Positions 53,795 through 62,214 of a DNA stretch of 64,000 nt are shown here, one piece after another. The stretch is from assembly GCF_900113015.1 (NCBI RefSeq), contig NZ_FONV01000005.1:372001-436000 (forward strand). The letters run 5' to 3'. The DNA is from Actinoplanes philippinensis. GTDB lineage: Bacteria > Actinomycetota > Actinomycetes > Mycobacteriales > Micromonosporaceae. Each line of letters starts with the position of its first letter. Positions within the stretch are counted from its first letter, which is position 1. The position numbers were made by a program, and so were the translations under genes. Below the pieces are notes generated by a model. It was not told the origin of the DNA. It did not search any database and worked only from the letters and a program-made list of their open reading frames with translations.

Positions 53795-54526
53795 ATGTTC
53801 TCACTCGTGTCCGGAGCCCTCCAGATGACCACCTCGGCGGCCGGCAAGGTGATCGAGACGGCGGCCACCGCGGCGACGATCCCGGTGCGGGCCGTCGCCC
53901 TGATCGGCCAGACCGAGCTGCTGATCAACCGGATCACGCTGGCGGCGGGCCGGGCCGAGGAGCTGATCGAGCGGGTGTCCGCGGTGGCGACCGCCGCCGA
54001 GTCGGCGGTCGCCGAGACCCGGGCCGTCGCCACCGCGGCGGCCATCGCCGTCGACGAGGTCACCGCGATCGCGACCCGGGCGAACACGGCGATCGACGAG
54101 GTGTCGGCGATCACCACGCGGGCCGACAGGGCGATCGACGACGTCTCGGCCATCGCCGTCCGGGCCGACACGACAATCGATGGAGTGACGTCCATCACTA
54201 CTCGGGCGAACGCGGTGGCCGGTGAGGTCGAGAGCCTGATCGGTGACTACTCCCCCACGCTGCGTCAGGCCGCCCCGCTCGCCGCCCGGTTCGTGTCCGA
54301 GCTGACTCCGGACGAGGTGACCGCCGCGATCCGCATGATCGACGAGCTGCCCGCCCTGCAGCGGCACCTGGTCCACGACGTGATGCCGCTGCTGGGCAAG
54401 CTCGACCAGATGGGTCCGGACCTGCACAAGCTGCTCGAGGTGACCGAGGACCTGCACCTGGCGATCGCCGGTCTGCCGGGCCTGAAGATGCTGCGCCGCC
54501 GCGGCGAGGAGCGCACCCACGACTGA
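53795..54526 (+). CDS. Alanine-rich helical-repeat (coiled-coil) protein
   Basis: A 243-residue protein without signal or membrane helix. From about residue 65 to 148 it has 14-residue repeats of the form xTRAxxAIDEVSAI, a period of four helical turns, so it should form a long amphipathic helix or bundle. The flanks are also helical (LFSL..GAL; LTPDEVTAAIRMIDELPALQRHLVHDVMPLLGKL). The pattern recalls apolipophorin- or phasin-like surface-binding proteins. I recognise no family. It stands alone, ending 11 bases before the convergent P450 stop. Confidence 0.7.
   Translation: MFSLVSGALQMTTSAAGKVIETAATAATIPVRAVALIGQTELLINRITLAAGRAEELIERVSAVATAAESAVAETRAVATAAAIAVDEVTAIATRANTAIDEVSAITTRADRAIDDVSAIAVRADTTIDGVTSITTRANAVAGEVESLIGDYSPTLRQAAPLAARFVSELTPDEVTAAIRMIDELPALQRHLVHDVMPLLGKLDQMGPDLHKLLEVTEDLHLAIAGLPGLKMLRRRGEERTHD
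54029..54238 (+). repeat. Five 42-nt coding repeats in the helical protein
   Basis: Five consecutive 42-base units encode 14-residue repeats (for example ATRANTAIDEVSAI and TTRADRAIDDVSAI). Protein-level match is strong, DNA-level match is partial, so the duplication is old and kept by selection. Confidence 0.75.
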
Positions 54527-54537
54527 GGCCGGCCCGG

Positions 54538-55686
54538 TCAGACGGCCAGGACCAGGCCCTTGATCTCGTAGGAGGCGATGTCGGGCCGGATCGTCACGGT
54601 CGGCTCCTTGATCATGCGCAGGCCCGGCATCGCGAACAGCCTGCTCAGGAAGATGTCGGTCTCCTGGATGGCGATGTGCGCGCCGGGGCACTTGTGCGCG
54701 CCGTCGCCGAAGGAGAGCCCGGGTCCGACCGGCCGGCCCGGGCAGACCGCGCGGGGCTGGTCGCCGGCCTCGGCCGGGTCCAGGTTGGCTGCGGCCACCC
54801 CCACCTCGACCTTGGCGCCGGACGGGATGGTCGCCTCGCCGACCTCGACGTCCGCGGTGGTCCACCGGAGCAGGTCGCCGACGACCGGTTCGAGCCGCAG
54901 GATCTCGTGCAGGACGGCGATCCGGTCGGTCGCGTCGCCGTCGGTGTAGCGCGCACGCAACGTTTCGTCGGTGAGCAGATGCCAGGCGGCGACGGTGATG
55001 AATTCGCGGGTGGTGACCATGCCGGCGGCCGCGAAGGTGACGCACTCGCCGAAGATCTCGGGCAGGGTGCAGCCCTGGTCGAGCAGGTGGGAGATCAGGT
55101 CGTCGCGGCGGTTGCGGCGGCGGGCGGCGACGGCTGGGCGGACGTCGCGCCAGAGGAACGACATCAGCACGAAGTTGTTGAACGCCTTCTGCCGGACCGC
55201 GGCGAGCCCGCGCGCGTCCGGGTCGGGGATGGCGAAGAACCTGTCGAGCCGCTGCGGCATCCCCGGCGCGCTGTCGGTGAGGCCGACCACCTCGGCCGCG
55301 ACCGCGACGGCGAGCCGGAAGGAGAGCGCCGACAGGTCGGCCGCGCCGCGCCGCCGCAGCACCTCGCACTGCTGGTCGGCGAGCCGCTGCATCAGTTCCC
55401 GGTACGCCGTCTCGACCCGTTTCGGGGTGAAGTAGCGGGCGGTCTGTCGGCGCTGCTCGCGGTGCTCCGGGCCGTCCCGGTAGAGCATCGGCAGCCGCAT
55501 CCGGTGCTGGTGACGCAACGCGTTCTCGATGCCGAGGCCGGCCTGCCGGGTGTCGGTGTGCCGCAGGAACAGCCGCGCGGTGGCGTAGTCCTGGATGCGC
55601 CAGACGCCGTCGTCGCCGACCCGGACCGGGCAGCCCGGCGCCGTGCCACCCCGGTGCACCTTGGGGCCGTTGTTCACTGTGGTCAT
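54538..55686 (-). CDS. Cytochrome P450
   Basis: A 382-residue soluble P450. The heme loop is LSFGDGAHKCPGAHIA with the Cys ligand near residue 333; the K-helix has EILRLEP. The I-helix reads FAAAGMVTTREF: the acidic residue that normally precedes the conserved Thr is replaced by Val, so oxygen activation may be unusual. No ferredoxin or reductase gene is adjacent. The start has no clear ribosome site. The neighbouring genes do not form a biosynthetic cluster, so the substrate cannot be guessed. Confidence 0.9.
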   Translation of the reverse strand: MTTVNNGPKVHRGGTAPGCPVRVGDDGVWRIQDYATARLFLRHTDTRQAGLGIENALRHQHRMRLPMLYRDGPEHREQRRQTARYFTPKRVETAYRELMQRLADQQCEVLRRRGAADLSALSFRLAVAVAAEVVGLTDSAPGMPQRLDRFFAIPDPDARGLAAVRQKAFNNFVLMSFLWRDVRPAVAARRRNRRDDLISHLLDQGCTLPEIFGECVTFAAAGMVTTREFITVAAWHLLTDETLRARYTDGDATDRIAVLHEILRLEPVVGDLLRWTTADVEVGEATIPSGAKVEVGVAAANLDPAEAGDQPRAVCPGRPVGPGLSFGDGAHKCPGAHIAIQETDIFLSRLFAMPGLRMIKEPTVTIRPDIASYEIKGLVLAV

Positions 55687-55707
55687 TCATCGATTGTGAT
55701 ACACGGC

Positions 55708-55739
55708 ACCCGCCCCCGATCAAGTGACCGGAGGCGGGT
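55708..55739 (-). terminator. Hairpin between the S1 protease and P450 genes
   Basis: ACCCGCC and GGCGGGT form a 7-bp stem 43 bases past the protease stop on the minus strand, separating it from the P450 gene. Confidence 0.5.
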
Positions 55740-55781
55740 GGGGTCACGGTGCGGGCGTCATCGCCGTACCGCTGCCGGGTG

Positions 55782-56810
55782 TCAGAAGACCGAGACGCCG
55801 TACGCGCTCAGGGCCTCGACCACCGGCTGGAAGTACGTGACGCCACCGCTGGTGCAGTTGCCACTGCCGCCCGAGGTGAGGCCGTGCGCGGTGGTGCCGG
55901 AGTAGAGGGAGCCGCCGCTGTCGCCGGGCTCGGCGCAGACGGTGGTGCGGATCAGGCCGGAGACCGAGCCCTCGGCGTAGTTCACCGTGCTGTTGAGCGC
56001 GGTGACCCGGCCGGAGCGGGTGCCCGTGGTGGAGCCACGGCGGTAGACGGTCGCGCCGACGGCCGGGGTGGCCGCCGAGGTGATGTCGACCGAGGTGCCG
56101 ACGCCGCCGGTCTTGGTGATGGTCGTGTTGGTGTAGCGGACGATGCCGTAGTCGTTGCCCGGGAAGCTGGTGCCGGCCCGGGTGCCGAGCGTGGTGGAGC
56201 CGTTGGTCCAGGTCGCCGAGATGTTGGTGCAGTGGCCGGCGGTCAGGAAGTAGTTGGTGCCGGCGCTGTTGCGCACGTTGAAGCCGAGCGAGCAGCGGCC
56301 GCCGCTGGGGGCGTAGATCGCGTCGCCGCCGGAGATGCGGAGGCTGATCTTGCCGGGGACGTTCTCGATGCGGGCGGCGTCGCCGAGCTTGGCGACGGTC
56401 GCCTTGACCGCGTCGAGCTTGGCGCCGGTGATGCTCTCGTCCACCGAGACGACGACCTGGTTGGTGACCGGGTCGACGGCGAAGGCGGTGCCCGGGGTCT
56501 TCAGGTTGGCCTTGAGGTTGTCGTCGGCGGCGGCCAGCGTGGCGCCGCTGCGGGCGACGAAGCGCGGGGTGGCGCCGGTGGCCTTCACCTCGGCGGCGGT
56601 GGCGGCGTCGGTCACGTTGACGACGAGCTTGCCGGAGGCGTCGATATAGGAGCCCGCGTCACGGGCGCCGAGACGAGCGTCGAGGGTGTTTGCCAGCGCC
56701 GTGGGGTCGGCGATCGGAGCGGCCGCGGCGGGGGTGGCGGCGAGTCCGCTTCCGACGAGGATGCCCACGGCAAGGCCGACGATCGGTCGGCGAAGCTTCG
56801 GGTTGAGCAC
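55782..56810 (-). CDS. Secreted alpha-lytic/streptogrisin-type serine protease (S1)
   Basis: A 342-residue exported preproprotease. Signal peptide ends at TPAAA (about residue 30); a prodomain of about 130 residues ([25 protein letters not shown]) acts as folding aid; the mature protease begins near [13 protein letters not shown]. The triad is His in TAGHC, Asp in GNDYGIV and Ser in EPGDSGGSL. Paired Cys match S1E enzymes. GTG at 56810 follows GGGAGGAAAC; a longer open frame upstream is not signal-like. Expected to degrade extracellular protein. Confidence 0.92.
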   Translation of the reverse strand: MLNPKLRRPIVGLAVGILVGSGLAATPAAAAPIADPTALANTLDARLGARDAGSYIDASGKLVVNVTDAATAAEVKATGATPRFVARSGATLAAADDNLKANLKTPGTAFAVDPVTNQVVVSVDESITGAKLDAVKATVAKLGDAARIENVPGKISLRISGGDAIYAPSGGRCSLGFNVRNSAGTNYFLTAGHCTNISATWTNGSTTLGTRAGTSFPGNDYGIVRYTNTTITKTGGVGTSVDITSAATPAVGATVYRRGSTTGTRSGRVTALNSTVNYAEGSVSGLIRTTVCAEPGDSGGSLYSGTTAHGLTSGGSGNCTSGGVTYFQPVVEALSAYGVSVF

Positions 56811-57011
56811 GTTTCCTCCCAGGGGGAACGGGTAAGGGGAGGTACGCCCGATCCGGCGCACCCGTGCTCGCAAGTATTTAAATCTCTCAATCTGCTGGCA
56901 AGACGTGTTAACGATCATCGAACGGCGATCAACAGCGCGCTGAACTGGGCATACACCCCTTGCATATCGCGGACCTATTACCCGTTCGGGATGAAGCCGG
57001 AGGAAACGCAA

Positions 57012-57040
57012 CCGGCCGGCGACCCGAGGTCACCGGCCGG
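57012..57040 (-). terminator. Hairpin terminator after the orphan winged-helix gene
   Basis: CCGGCCGG plus GACC pair with GGTC plus CCGGCCGG (one C-A mismatch, 3-base loop), 36 bases past the stop on the minus strand. The rest of 56811-57075 holds the S1 protease promoter, including an AT-rich stretch near 56870. Confidence 0.7.
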
Positions 57041-57075
57041 CGCAGCAGCTACATCGACACACGTGAACTGCCTGC

Positions 57076-57627
57076 TTACCGCTCGACGACGACGATCGGG
57101 GCGTCGTCGGCGAGCCGGTAGCCCAGGCCGTACACCGTGGTGATCAGCTCAGGGTCGTCGAGCTTGCTCCGCAGGCGGCTGACATGGACGTCGACCGTGC
57201 GGTTGGTGGTGTGCCGGTGGCCCCAGACGTGGGTGAGCAGCTGGGAACGGCTGAACACCTGACGCGGGTGCCGGGCCAGGAAGATCAGCAGGTCATACTC
57301 CAGGCGGCTGAGCTCGAGCAGCCGGCCGCCACGGAAGGCGGTGCGCGCCCGCGGGTCGAGACGGATCTCGGCGGCGCCCTCGGCAGCCGGCGCGGCGGGC
57401 ACACCGCCCAGCTCCACGGCGGTGGTCGCCCCGGCCGCGTCGACCAGCTCCCGCAGCGCCGCGAGCACACGCTCCCGGCCGCTCGCCCCGCCCGCGATGC
57501 TGATCGTCACGGTCACTGGCGCCTGGTCATCGTCCACATGCTGCTCCGGCGGCGGGTCGGGCACCGGTCGCAGCAGGACCGGGCGAGGGTACGTGGCGTG
57601 CGGGTGGGCGACGGCCAGTGCGGACAT
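57076..57627 (-). CDS. Orphan OmpR-type winged-helix regulator without receiver domain
   Basis: A 183-residue protein. The C-terminal 100 residues are a complete OmpR/PhoB DNA-binding domain (LSRLEYDLLIFLARHPRQVFSRSQLLTHVWGH, TVDVHVSRLRSKL, YGLGYRL). The first 80 residues are a Pro/Ala-rich segment with VTVTISIAGG and RERVLAALRELVDAAG; there is no receiver Asp or Lys. AAGGAG precedes the ATG at 57627. Two copies of a CCTATC-type dyad lie in its promoter, so it probably represses itself and the divergent FMN reductase. Such regulators occur in actinobacteria without a kinase. Confidence 0.85.
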   Translation of the reverse strand: MSALAVAHPHATYPRPVLLRPVPDPPPEQHVDDDQAPVTVTISIAGGASGRERVLAALRELVDAAGATTAVELGGVPAAPAAEGAAEIRLDPRARTAFRGGRLLELSRLEYDLLIFLARHPRQVFSRSQLLTHVWGHRHTTNRTVDVHVSRLRSKLDDPELITTVYGLGYRLADDAPIVVVER

Positions 57628-57665
57628 GACTGCTCCTTCACGGCGGGTGGGGCAAGGATACATTT

Positions 57666-57682
57666 CCTATCAGTTAGATAGG
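57666..57682. promoter_or_regulatory. Twin operator, site A
   Basis: CCTATCAGTTAGATAGG is a 17-bp dyad (CCTATC/GATAGG arms, 5-base spacer), 39 bases upstream of the orphan winged-helix gene. It matches site B at 11 of 17 positions or more. Confidence 0.65.
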
Positions 57683-57718
57683 CAGTGGTAGGCATCATAT
57701 CGCCCGTGGTGACAATTC

Positions 57719-57735
57719 CCTATCGGCTAACTAGG
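57719..57735. promoter_or_regulatory. Twin operator, site B
   Basis: CCTATCGGCTAACTAGG shares CCTATCnG-TA--TAGG with site A. Centre-to-centre distance is 53 bp, five helical turns, so two dimers would sit on one face of the DNA. It lies between the orphan regulator and the FMN reductase gene. Confidence 0.6.
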
Positions 57736-57854
57736 ATATGCGTCACGAGGCCGGCCAGGCGCCGTCCTCCACAGTGGGGGCGATTCCCCACTGGTGGAAC
57801 GCACGCCGGGCCGCCCGGTCCGCGCCGGCTCGCTGAAGCCAGAGAGGTCATGTC

Positions 57855-58337
57855 ATGACGGGAATCGTGGTGGTGTCCGGCAACCCCCGGGCCGGATCCA
57901 GGACGTCGACGCTCGCCATCGCGGTCGGCGAGGCCATCGCCGGGCAGCTCGGGTCTCCGCAGCCGCATGTCATCGAGGTCGGCTCGCTCGGCGCCGGTCT
58001 GCTCACCCCCGGCGACGAGGCGACGAAGGCCGCCGTCACCGCGCTCGGCGAGGCGAACCTGCTGGTGGTGGCGACGCCCACGTACAAGGGCAGCTACACC
58101 GGCGTGCTCAAGGTGCTGCTCGATCAGCTCCCGGCGCAGGCGCTGGCCGGCAAACCGGCCGTCCCGGTGGTGACCGCCGGCGTCGCCCCGCAGGCTGCCG
58201 CGGCCGAGGCGCTGCTGCGTCAGCTGCTGGTCGAACTGGGCGCCACCGTGGTCCGGCCGGGCCTGCCGGTGCTGGAGAGCGATCTGCCCGAGTCCACCGC
58301 CATCGCACAGAAGTACGCCGCCGCCCTCGACTGGTGA
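57855..58337 (+). CDS. NADPH-dependent FMN reductase
   Basis: A 160-residue flavodoxin-fold protein: VVVSGNPRAGSRTSTLAIAV is the FMN phosphate loop and ATPTYKGSYTGVLKVLLDQLP the flavin-contact loop of SsuE/MsuE-type reductases. It supplies reduced flavin or reduces quinones in the cytosol. AGAGGT lies upstream of the ATG. It diverges from the orphan winged-helix regulator with twin operators between, so its expression is likely set by that regulator. Confidence 0.88.
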   Translation: MTGIVVVSGNPRAGSRTSTLAIAVGEAIAGQLGSPQPHVIEVGSLGAGLLTPGDEATKAAVTALGEANLLVVATPTYKGSYTGVLKVLLDQLPAQALAGKPAVPVVTAGVAPQAAAAEALLRQLLVELGATVVRPGLPVLESDLPESTAIAQKYAAALDW

Positions 58338-58358
58338 GGGCGGCGGCGTCTTCGCGGG

Positions 58359-59975
58359 TCAGCGGGCGGTCAGCGTGTACGTCCTGCTGCCCGTCTGGCC
58401 CCAGACGTCGGTGAACCGGATCGTGAAGGTCCAGGAGACGCCCGCCGGACCGGTGGGCACGCCGCTGAGCAGGCCGTCCGTCGTCAGGCTCAGCCCGGCG
58501 GGCAGCTCGCCGGAGTCCAGCGCCCAGACGCCGTCCCGTCCGCCGGCCACCTCGAACCACTGCTCGAAGGGCACCTCGACGATCAGGTCGGGCAGCACCT
58601 CGGTGGTGATCATCGGCGTGGTGGCGACCACCGGGATCACCACCCGCTTCGTGACCGCCTGCGGCACGTAGTCGGTGAACCGGACGGTCACCGTGTACCG
58701 GCCCGGCTTCTCCGGGGTACCCGAGATCACCCCGGCAGCGGAGAGCGAGAGACCCGCCGGGAGCGTGCCCGAGTCGACCTTCCAGGCGCCGCGGCGGGCA
58801 GTGGCGAGCGCCAGCCGCGCCGAGTAGGGCACGCCCACCCCGGCCTGCGGGGTCTGACCGGTGGCGATCACCGCGGGCTTGGGCGGGGCCGGGATGTGGA
58901 GCAGGCGGTTCGGTGCGCCGACCCGGTCGGTGACCTTGCCCTTGGTGGCGTTCGCGACCAGTTTCGCCCGTACCTGCGCGGGGGTGTAAGAGGGGTTCGC
59001 GTCGAGGATCAGGGCGGCGGCGCCGGCCACGTGCGGCGCGGCCATCGACGTGCCGCTGTATTTCTCGCTGGCGGTGTCGCTGCTCGCCACCGACGACCTG
59101 ATGCCGACGCCCGGCGCGAAGATGTCCACGGCCTTGCCGTAGTTGGAGAACGACGCCCGCCGGTCCCGGCTGTCGGTCGCCGCCACGGTGATCGCCGCCG
59201 GCACGTCGGCGGGGCTGCTGCGGCGCGCGTCCCGGTCCTCGTTGCCGGCCGCCACCACGTAGGTGATCCCGGCCGCGATCGAGTCCTCCACGGCCATGTC
59301 CAGCGCCGGACTGTGCTCGCCGCCGAGGCTCATGTTGGCCACCGCGGGTCGCTGCGCGTGCTGGGTCACCCAGTCGATGCCGTCGATGATCTCCGAGATG
59401 TATCCCTCGCCGGCACAGTCGAGCACCCGGACCGCGACCAGTTCGACCTTCTTGGCCACGCCGTAGGTGGATCCGCCGATCGTGCCGGCCACATGCGTGC
59501 CGTGGCCGTTGCAGTCGTCGGCGTCGTCGTCGCGGCCGACGAAGTCGTAACCGGAGACGGCCCGCCCGCCGAACTGCCGGTGGGTGGTCCGGATGCCGGT
59601 GTCGATGACGTAGGCGTGCACCGTGTCGCCGTCGGCGGACGGCCGGTAGCTGTGGGAGAGCGACCTGCTCCGCTGGTCGATGCGGTCCAGTCCCCAGACC
59701 GGGTTCTTCTGGGTCCCGGTGAGCGCGACTTTCCGGTCCCTCTCGATGTGCCGGACCGACGGGTCGGCGGCGGCCCGCCGGGCCTGGCTCGCGGTCATCT
59801 CGGTGACGTAACCGGGAAAGCTGCGGAACTGGCGCAGCAGACGGCCGGCGATCAGGTCCGGGAGGCCGTTCTTCATCGTGACGATGTAGCGGGCGGCCGG
59901 CTCGTCGGCGGCGTGCGCCGGTGCCGGGGACACGATGACGGAGGCGGCCACCGCCGCGGCGATCCACTTACGCAT
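58359..59975 (-). CDS. Secreted subtilisin-like peptidase (S8) with two Ig-like C-terminal domains
   Basis: A 538-residue exported protease. Signal peptide ends at PAHA (about residue 22), an I9 propeptide follows (ARYIVTMKNGLPD to VRHIERDRKVAL), then the S8 domain with Asp in YVIDTGIRTT, His in NGHGTHVAGT and Ser in GTSMAAPHVAG. The last 170 residues are two putative Ig domains, each with W(K/A)LDSG-(T/E)-LPAGLSL and SGxPxxPG. They probably bind polymer or protein substrate. It lies 39 bases behind the LuxR-type regulator gene on the same strand, and could be the last gene of that operon. Confidence 0.92.
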   Translation of the reverse strand: MRKWIAAAVAASVIVSPAPAHAADEPAARYIVTMKNGLPDLIAGRLLRQFRSFPGYVTEMTASQARRAAADPSVRHIERDRKVALTGTQKNPVWGLDRIDQRSRSLSHSYRPSADGDTVHAYVIDTGIRTTHRQFGGRAVSGYDFVGRDDDADDCNGHGTHVAGTIGGSTYGVAKKVELVAVRVLDCAGEGYISEIIDGIDWVTQHAQRPAVANMSLGGEHSPALDMAVEDSIAAGITYVVAAGNEDRDARRSSPADVPAAITVAATDSRDRRASFSNYGKAVDIFAPGVGIRSSVASSDTASEKYSGTSMAAPHVAGAAALILDANPSYTPAQVRAKLVANATKGKVTDRVGAPNRLLHIPAPPKPAVIATGQTPQAGVGVPYSARLALATARRGAWKVDSGTLPAGLSLSAAGVISGTPEKPGRYTVTVRFTDYVPQAVTKRVVIPVVATTPMITTEVLPDLIVEVPFEQWFEVAGGRDGVWALDSGELPAGLSLTTDGLLSGVPTGPAGVSWTFTIRFTDVWGQTGSRTYTLTAR

Positions 59976-60014
59976 GCCCGGCGTGATCGGCCGCCGGGCG
60001 TCCCGGTTGAGGAG

Positions 60015-60641
60015 TCAGGCCCGATGGGCGAGCAGCGCCAGGCGTACCCGATTGGGGCTGCCGGTCTTGGTCATCAGCGCGGTGATGTGCGTCTTCACCG
60101 TGGTCACCCCGATGTGCATCCGCTCGGCGATCTCGGTGTTGCTCAGCCCCTCCCCGACCAGCTCCAGCACCTCCTGCTCGCGGGCGGTCAGGCCGCCGAC
60201 CCGGCCGCGGGGCTCGGGCCGGGCGTCGACGGCGCGGCGCACCAGCCGGCGCAGCACGTCCTGGCTGAACGGGCTCTCCCCGGTCGCCGCCTGCCGGATG
60301 CCGTGCAGCAGCTCCTCCGGCGGGGCGTCCTTGAGCAGGAACCCGCACGCGCCGGCCTGCAGCGCCGGGTAGAGGTGGTCGTCGTCGCCGAACGTGGTGA
60401 GCACCAGCACCCGGGCCGCCGGGCGGGCGGCGATGATCCGGCTGGTCGCGGTGATGCCGTCGACGCCGGGCATCCGCAGGTCCATCACGATCACGTCGGG
60501 CAGCAGCCGGGCCGCCAGCTCGACCGCGGCCCGCCCGTCACCGGCCTCGCCGACCACCTCCATGCCGGGCTGGGCGTCGCAGAGCATCCGCAACCCGGCC
60601 CGGATCAGTTGCTGATCGTCGACGAGCAGCACCCGGATCAT
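60015..60641 (-). CDS. NarL/LuxR-family response regulator
   Basis: A 208-residue regulator. Receiver: VLLVDDQQLIRAGLRML, phospho-Asp in DVIVMDLRMPGVDG near residue 54, Lys in GFLLKDAPPEELL. C-terminal LuxR HTH: LTAREQEVLELVGEGLSNTEIAERMHIGVTTVKTHITALMTK. ATG at 60641 overlaps the kinase stop (ATGA). DesR-like; targets unknown. Confidence 0.92.
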   Translation of the reverse strand: MIRVLLVDDQQLIRAGLRMLCDAQPGMEVVGEAGDGRAAVELAARLLPDVIVMDLRMPGVDGITATSRIIAARPAARVLVLTTFGDDDHLYPALQAGACGFLLKDAPPEELLHGIRQAATGESPFSQDVLRRLVRRAVDARPEPRGRVGGLTAREQEVLELVGEGLSNTEIAERMHIGVTTVKTHITALMTKTGSPNRVRLALLAHRA

Positions 60642-61783
60642 CCCGGCAGCACCGTGCTCACACGCCATCCCTTCCCGTCCGGCCCGGCGGTCAGGGTCCC
60701 GCCGAGCACCTCGACCCGCTCGCGCATGCCGGTCAGCCCGTGACCGCCGCCCACCGGGACGTCCCGCGCGCCGGTCGGCCCTCCGCCGTCGTCCACCACC
60801 GCCCATTCCACACCGGAGCCGGCCGTGCGGACCCGTAACGAGGCCGTGGCCGACGGGCCGGCGTGTTTCGCCACGTTCGTCAGCGCCTCCTGGGTGAGCC
60901 GGAGCACGGCCAGGCCGCGCACCGCGTCCAGCGAGCCGACCGCCGGGTCGATCTCGGCCTCCACGATCACCCCGGCCAGGCGGGCCTTCTCCACGGCGCC
61001 GTCCAGTGCGGCGGGCAGGGCCGACGGCTCGATCGCGGTCAGGGCGGCGTCACCGCGTACCCCCTCGGGGTCTCGGAGGACCGCGACCAGCTGCCGCAGA
61101 TCGGTCAACGCCTCCGTCCCCGTCCGGTGGACGTCGTCGAAGACGTCGGTCACCCTCGGGTCGAGGTCCGGCAGGACGTGCCGGGCCACGCCGACCCGGA
61201 GCACCACCGAGGCGATGTGGTGGGCGACCACGTCGTGCAGCTCCCGGGCGATGGCGGCGCGCTCGTCGGCGCGGGCGGCGCGCTGCTCCGACTCGGTCCG
61301 GCGGGCGGCCTGCAGGCCCAGCTGGTGGGTGGTCCGGCCGACCAGGCCCAGCAGGATCGGCATGCCCAGGCTGGTGCTGAGCCCCAGCATCGCCTCGGTG
61401 ACGCCGACGCCCGCGCCCGGCAGGCCGAGCGACAGATACGTCACGGCGACCAGGCCGGCGCCGCCCGCGATCCAGACCGCCCGGGGCGCCCAGAAGGCCA
61501 GCTCGCCCAGCGCCCACGCGGTGCCCACCTGGTTGATCGTCGGGTCCTCGAGGAAGGCCAGCGCGATCCCGAAGAGCAGTGTCTGCACCAGCAGGTTGAC
61601 CGGCTGCCGGCGGTGCAGCAGGAGCCCGGCGGCGAACGCGAGCCCGGCGAGCAGCCACTGCGGCCCGGTCGGTGGGGCCTGCGTCCCGCAGATGACGAGC
61701 AGGTAGGCGACACCGCTGAGGATGAGCAGCAGCATGCGCGGGAGCGTCTCCCGCGCGTTGAGAAGGCGGCCCGCCCAGTTCAT
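60638..61783 (-). CDS. DesK-like sensor histidine kinase (HisKA_3)
   Basis: A 381-residue kinase with five or six helices in the first 165 residues, no large external domain, then HisKA_3 with phospho-His in ARELHDVVAHHIASVVLRV near residue 195 and an ATPase with TQEALTNVAKHAG and GHGLTGMRERVEVLGG. It overlaps the regulator gene and follows the ABA4-like gene after 5 bases. The all-membrane sensor suggests sensing of membrane state or of small lipophilic ligands. Confidence 0.9.
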   Translation of the reverse strand: MNWAGRLLNARETLPRMLLLILSGVAYLLVICGTQAPPTGPQWLLAGLAFAAGLLLHRRQPVNLLVQTLLFGIALAFLEDPTINQVGTAWALGELAFWAPRAVWIAGGAGLVAVTYLSLGLPGAGVGVTEAMLGLSTSLGMPILLGLVGRTTHQLGLQAARRTESEQRAARADERAAIARELHDVVAHHIASVVLRVGVARHVLPDLDPRVTDVFDDVHRTGTEALTDLRQLVAVLRDPEGVRGDAALTAIEPSALPAALDGAVEKARLAGVIVEAEIDPAVGSLDAVRGLAVLRLTQEALTNVAKHAGPSATASLRVRTAGSGVEWAVVDDGGGPTGARDVPVGGGHGLTGMRERVEVLGGTLTAGPDGKGWRVSTVLPG

Positions 61784-61788
61784 GCCGG

Positions 61789-62214
61789 TCAGCCTAGGCG
61801 CTCGGGCCGGCGGGGCCGCACCGCGAGGTAGGCGGCCAGCCCCAGCGGCCCGAGCATGATGGTCAGGACCAGGATCGGCGCCATCAGCAGCGCCGGGAGC
61901 CCGCGCTCGCGGCTGTCCAGGTAGGACCAGCGGCCCACGAACAGGTCGAAGGCGAGCATGTGCGCCCAGCCGGCGGCCGCCCCGGCCGGGGAGCCGAGCA
62001 ACTCGGCCACCCCGTCCAGGGTCGGATTCGACACGCTCGCCCACACGTGACCGAAGTCCGGGAGGATGAGCGCCGCGTAGATCGCCACGATCGGCAGCAC
62101 GATCAGCGGGCTGCGCACGATGCGGGTGGTCCACGACCACTTCGGCAGCAGGATCATCAGCGCCCAGAACGGCGCGGCCAGCAGGAACGTCAGGGAGAAC
62201 AGGGTCGCGGTCAC
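61789..62214 (-). CDS. ABA4-like (DUF4281) membrane protein
   Basis: A 141-residue protein of four helices: LFSLTFLLAAPFWALMILLPKWSWT, SPLIVLPIVAIYAALILP, GWAHMLAFDLFVGRWSYLDSRERG and LMAPILVLTIMLGPLGLAAYL. The GWAHMLAFDLFVGRW stretch is diagnostic for the ABA4/DUF4281 family, named for a plant neoxanthin-synthesis protein; the bacterial role is unknown. GTG at 62214 overlaps the preceding stop (GTGA). In an operon with a membrane-sensing kinase. Confidence 0.82.
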   Translation of the reverse strand: MTATLFSLTFLLAAPFWALMILLPKWSWTTRIVRSPLIVLPIVAIYAALILPDFGHVWASVSNPTLDGVAELLGSPAGAAAGWAHMLAFDLFVGRWSYLDSRERGLPALLMAPILVLTIMLGPLGLAAYLAVRPRRPERLG

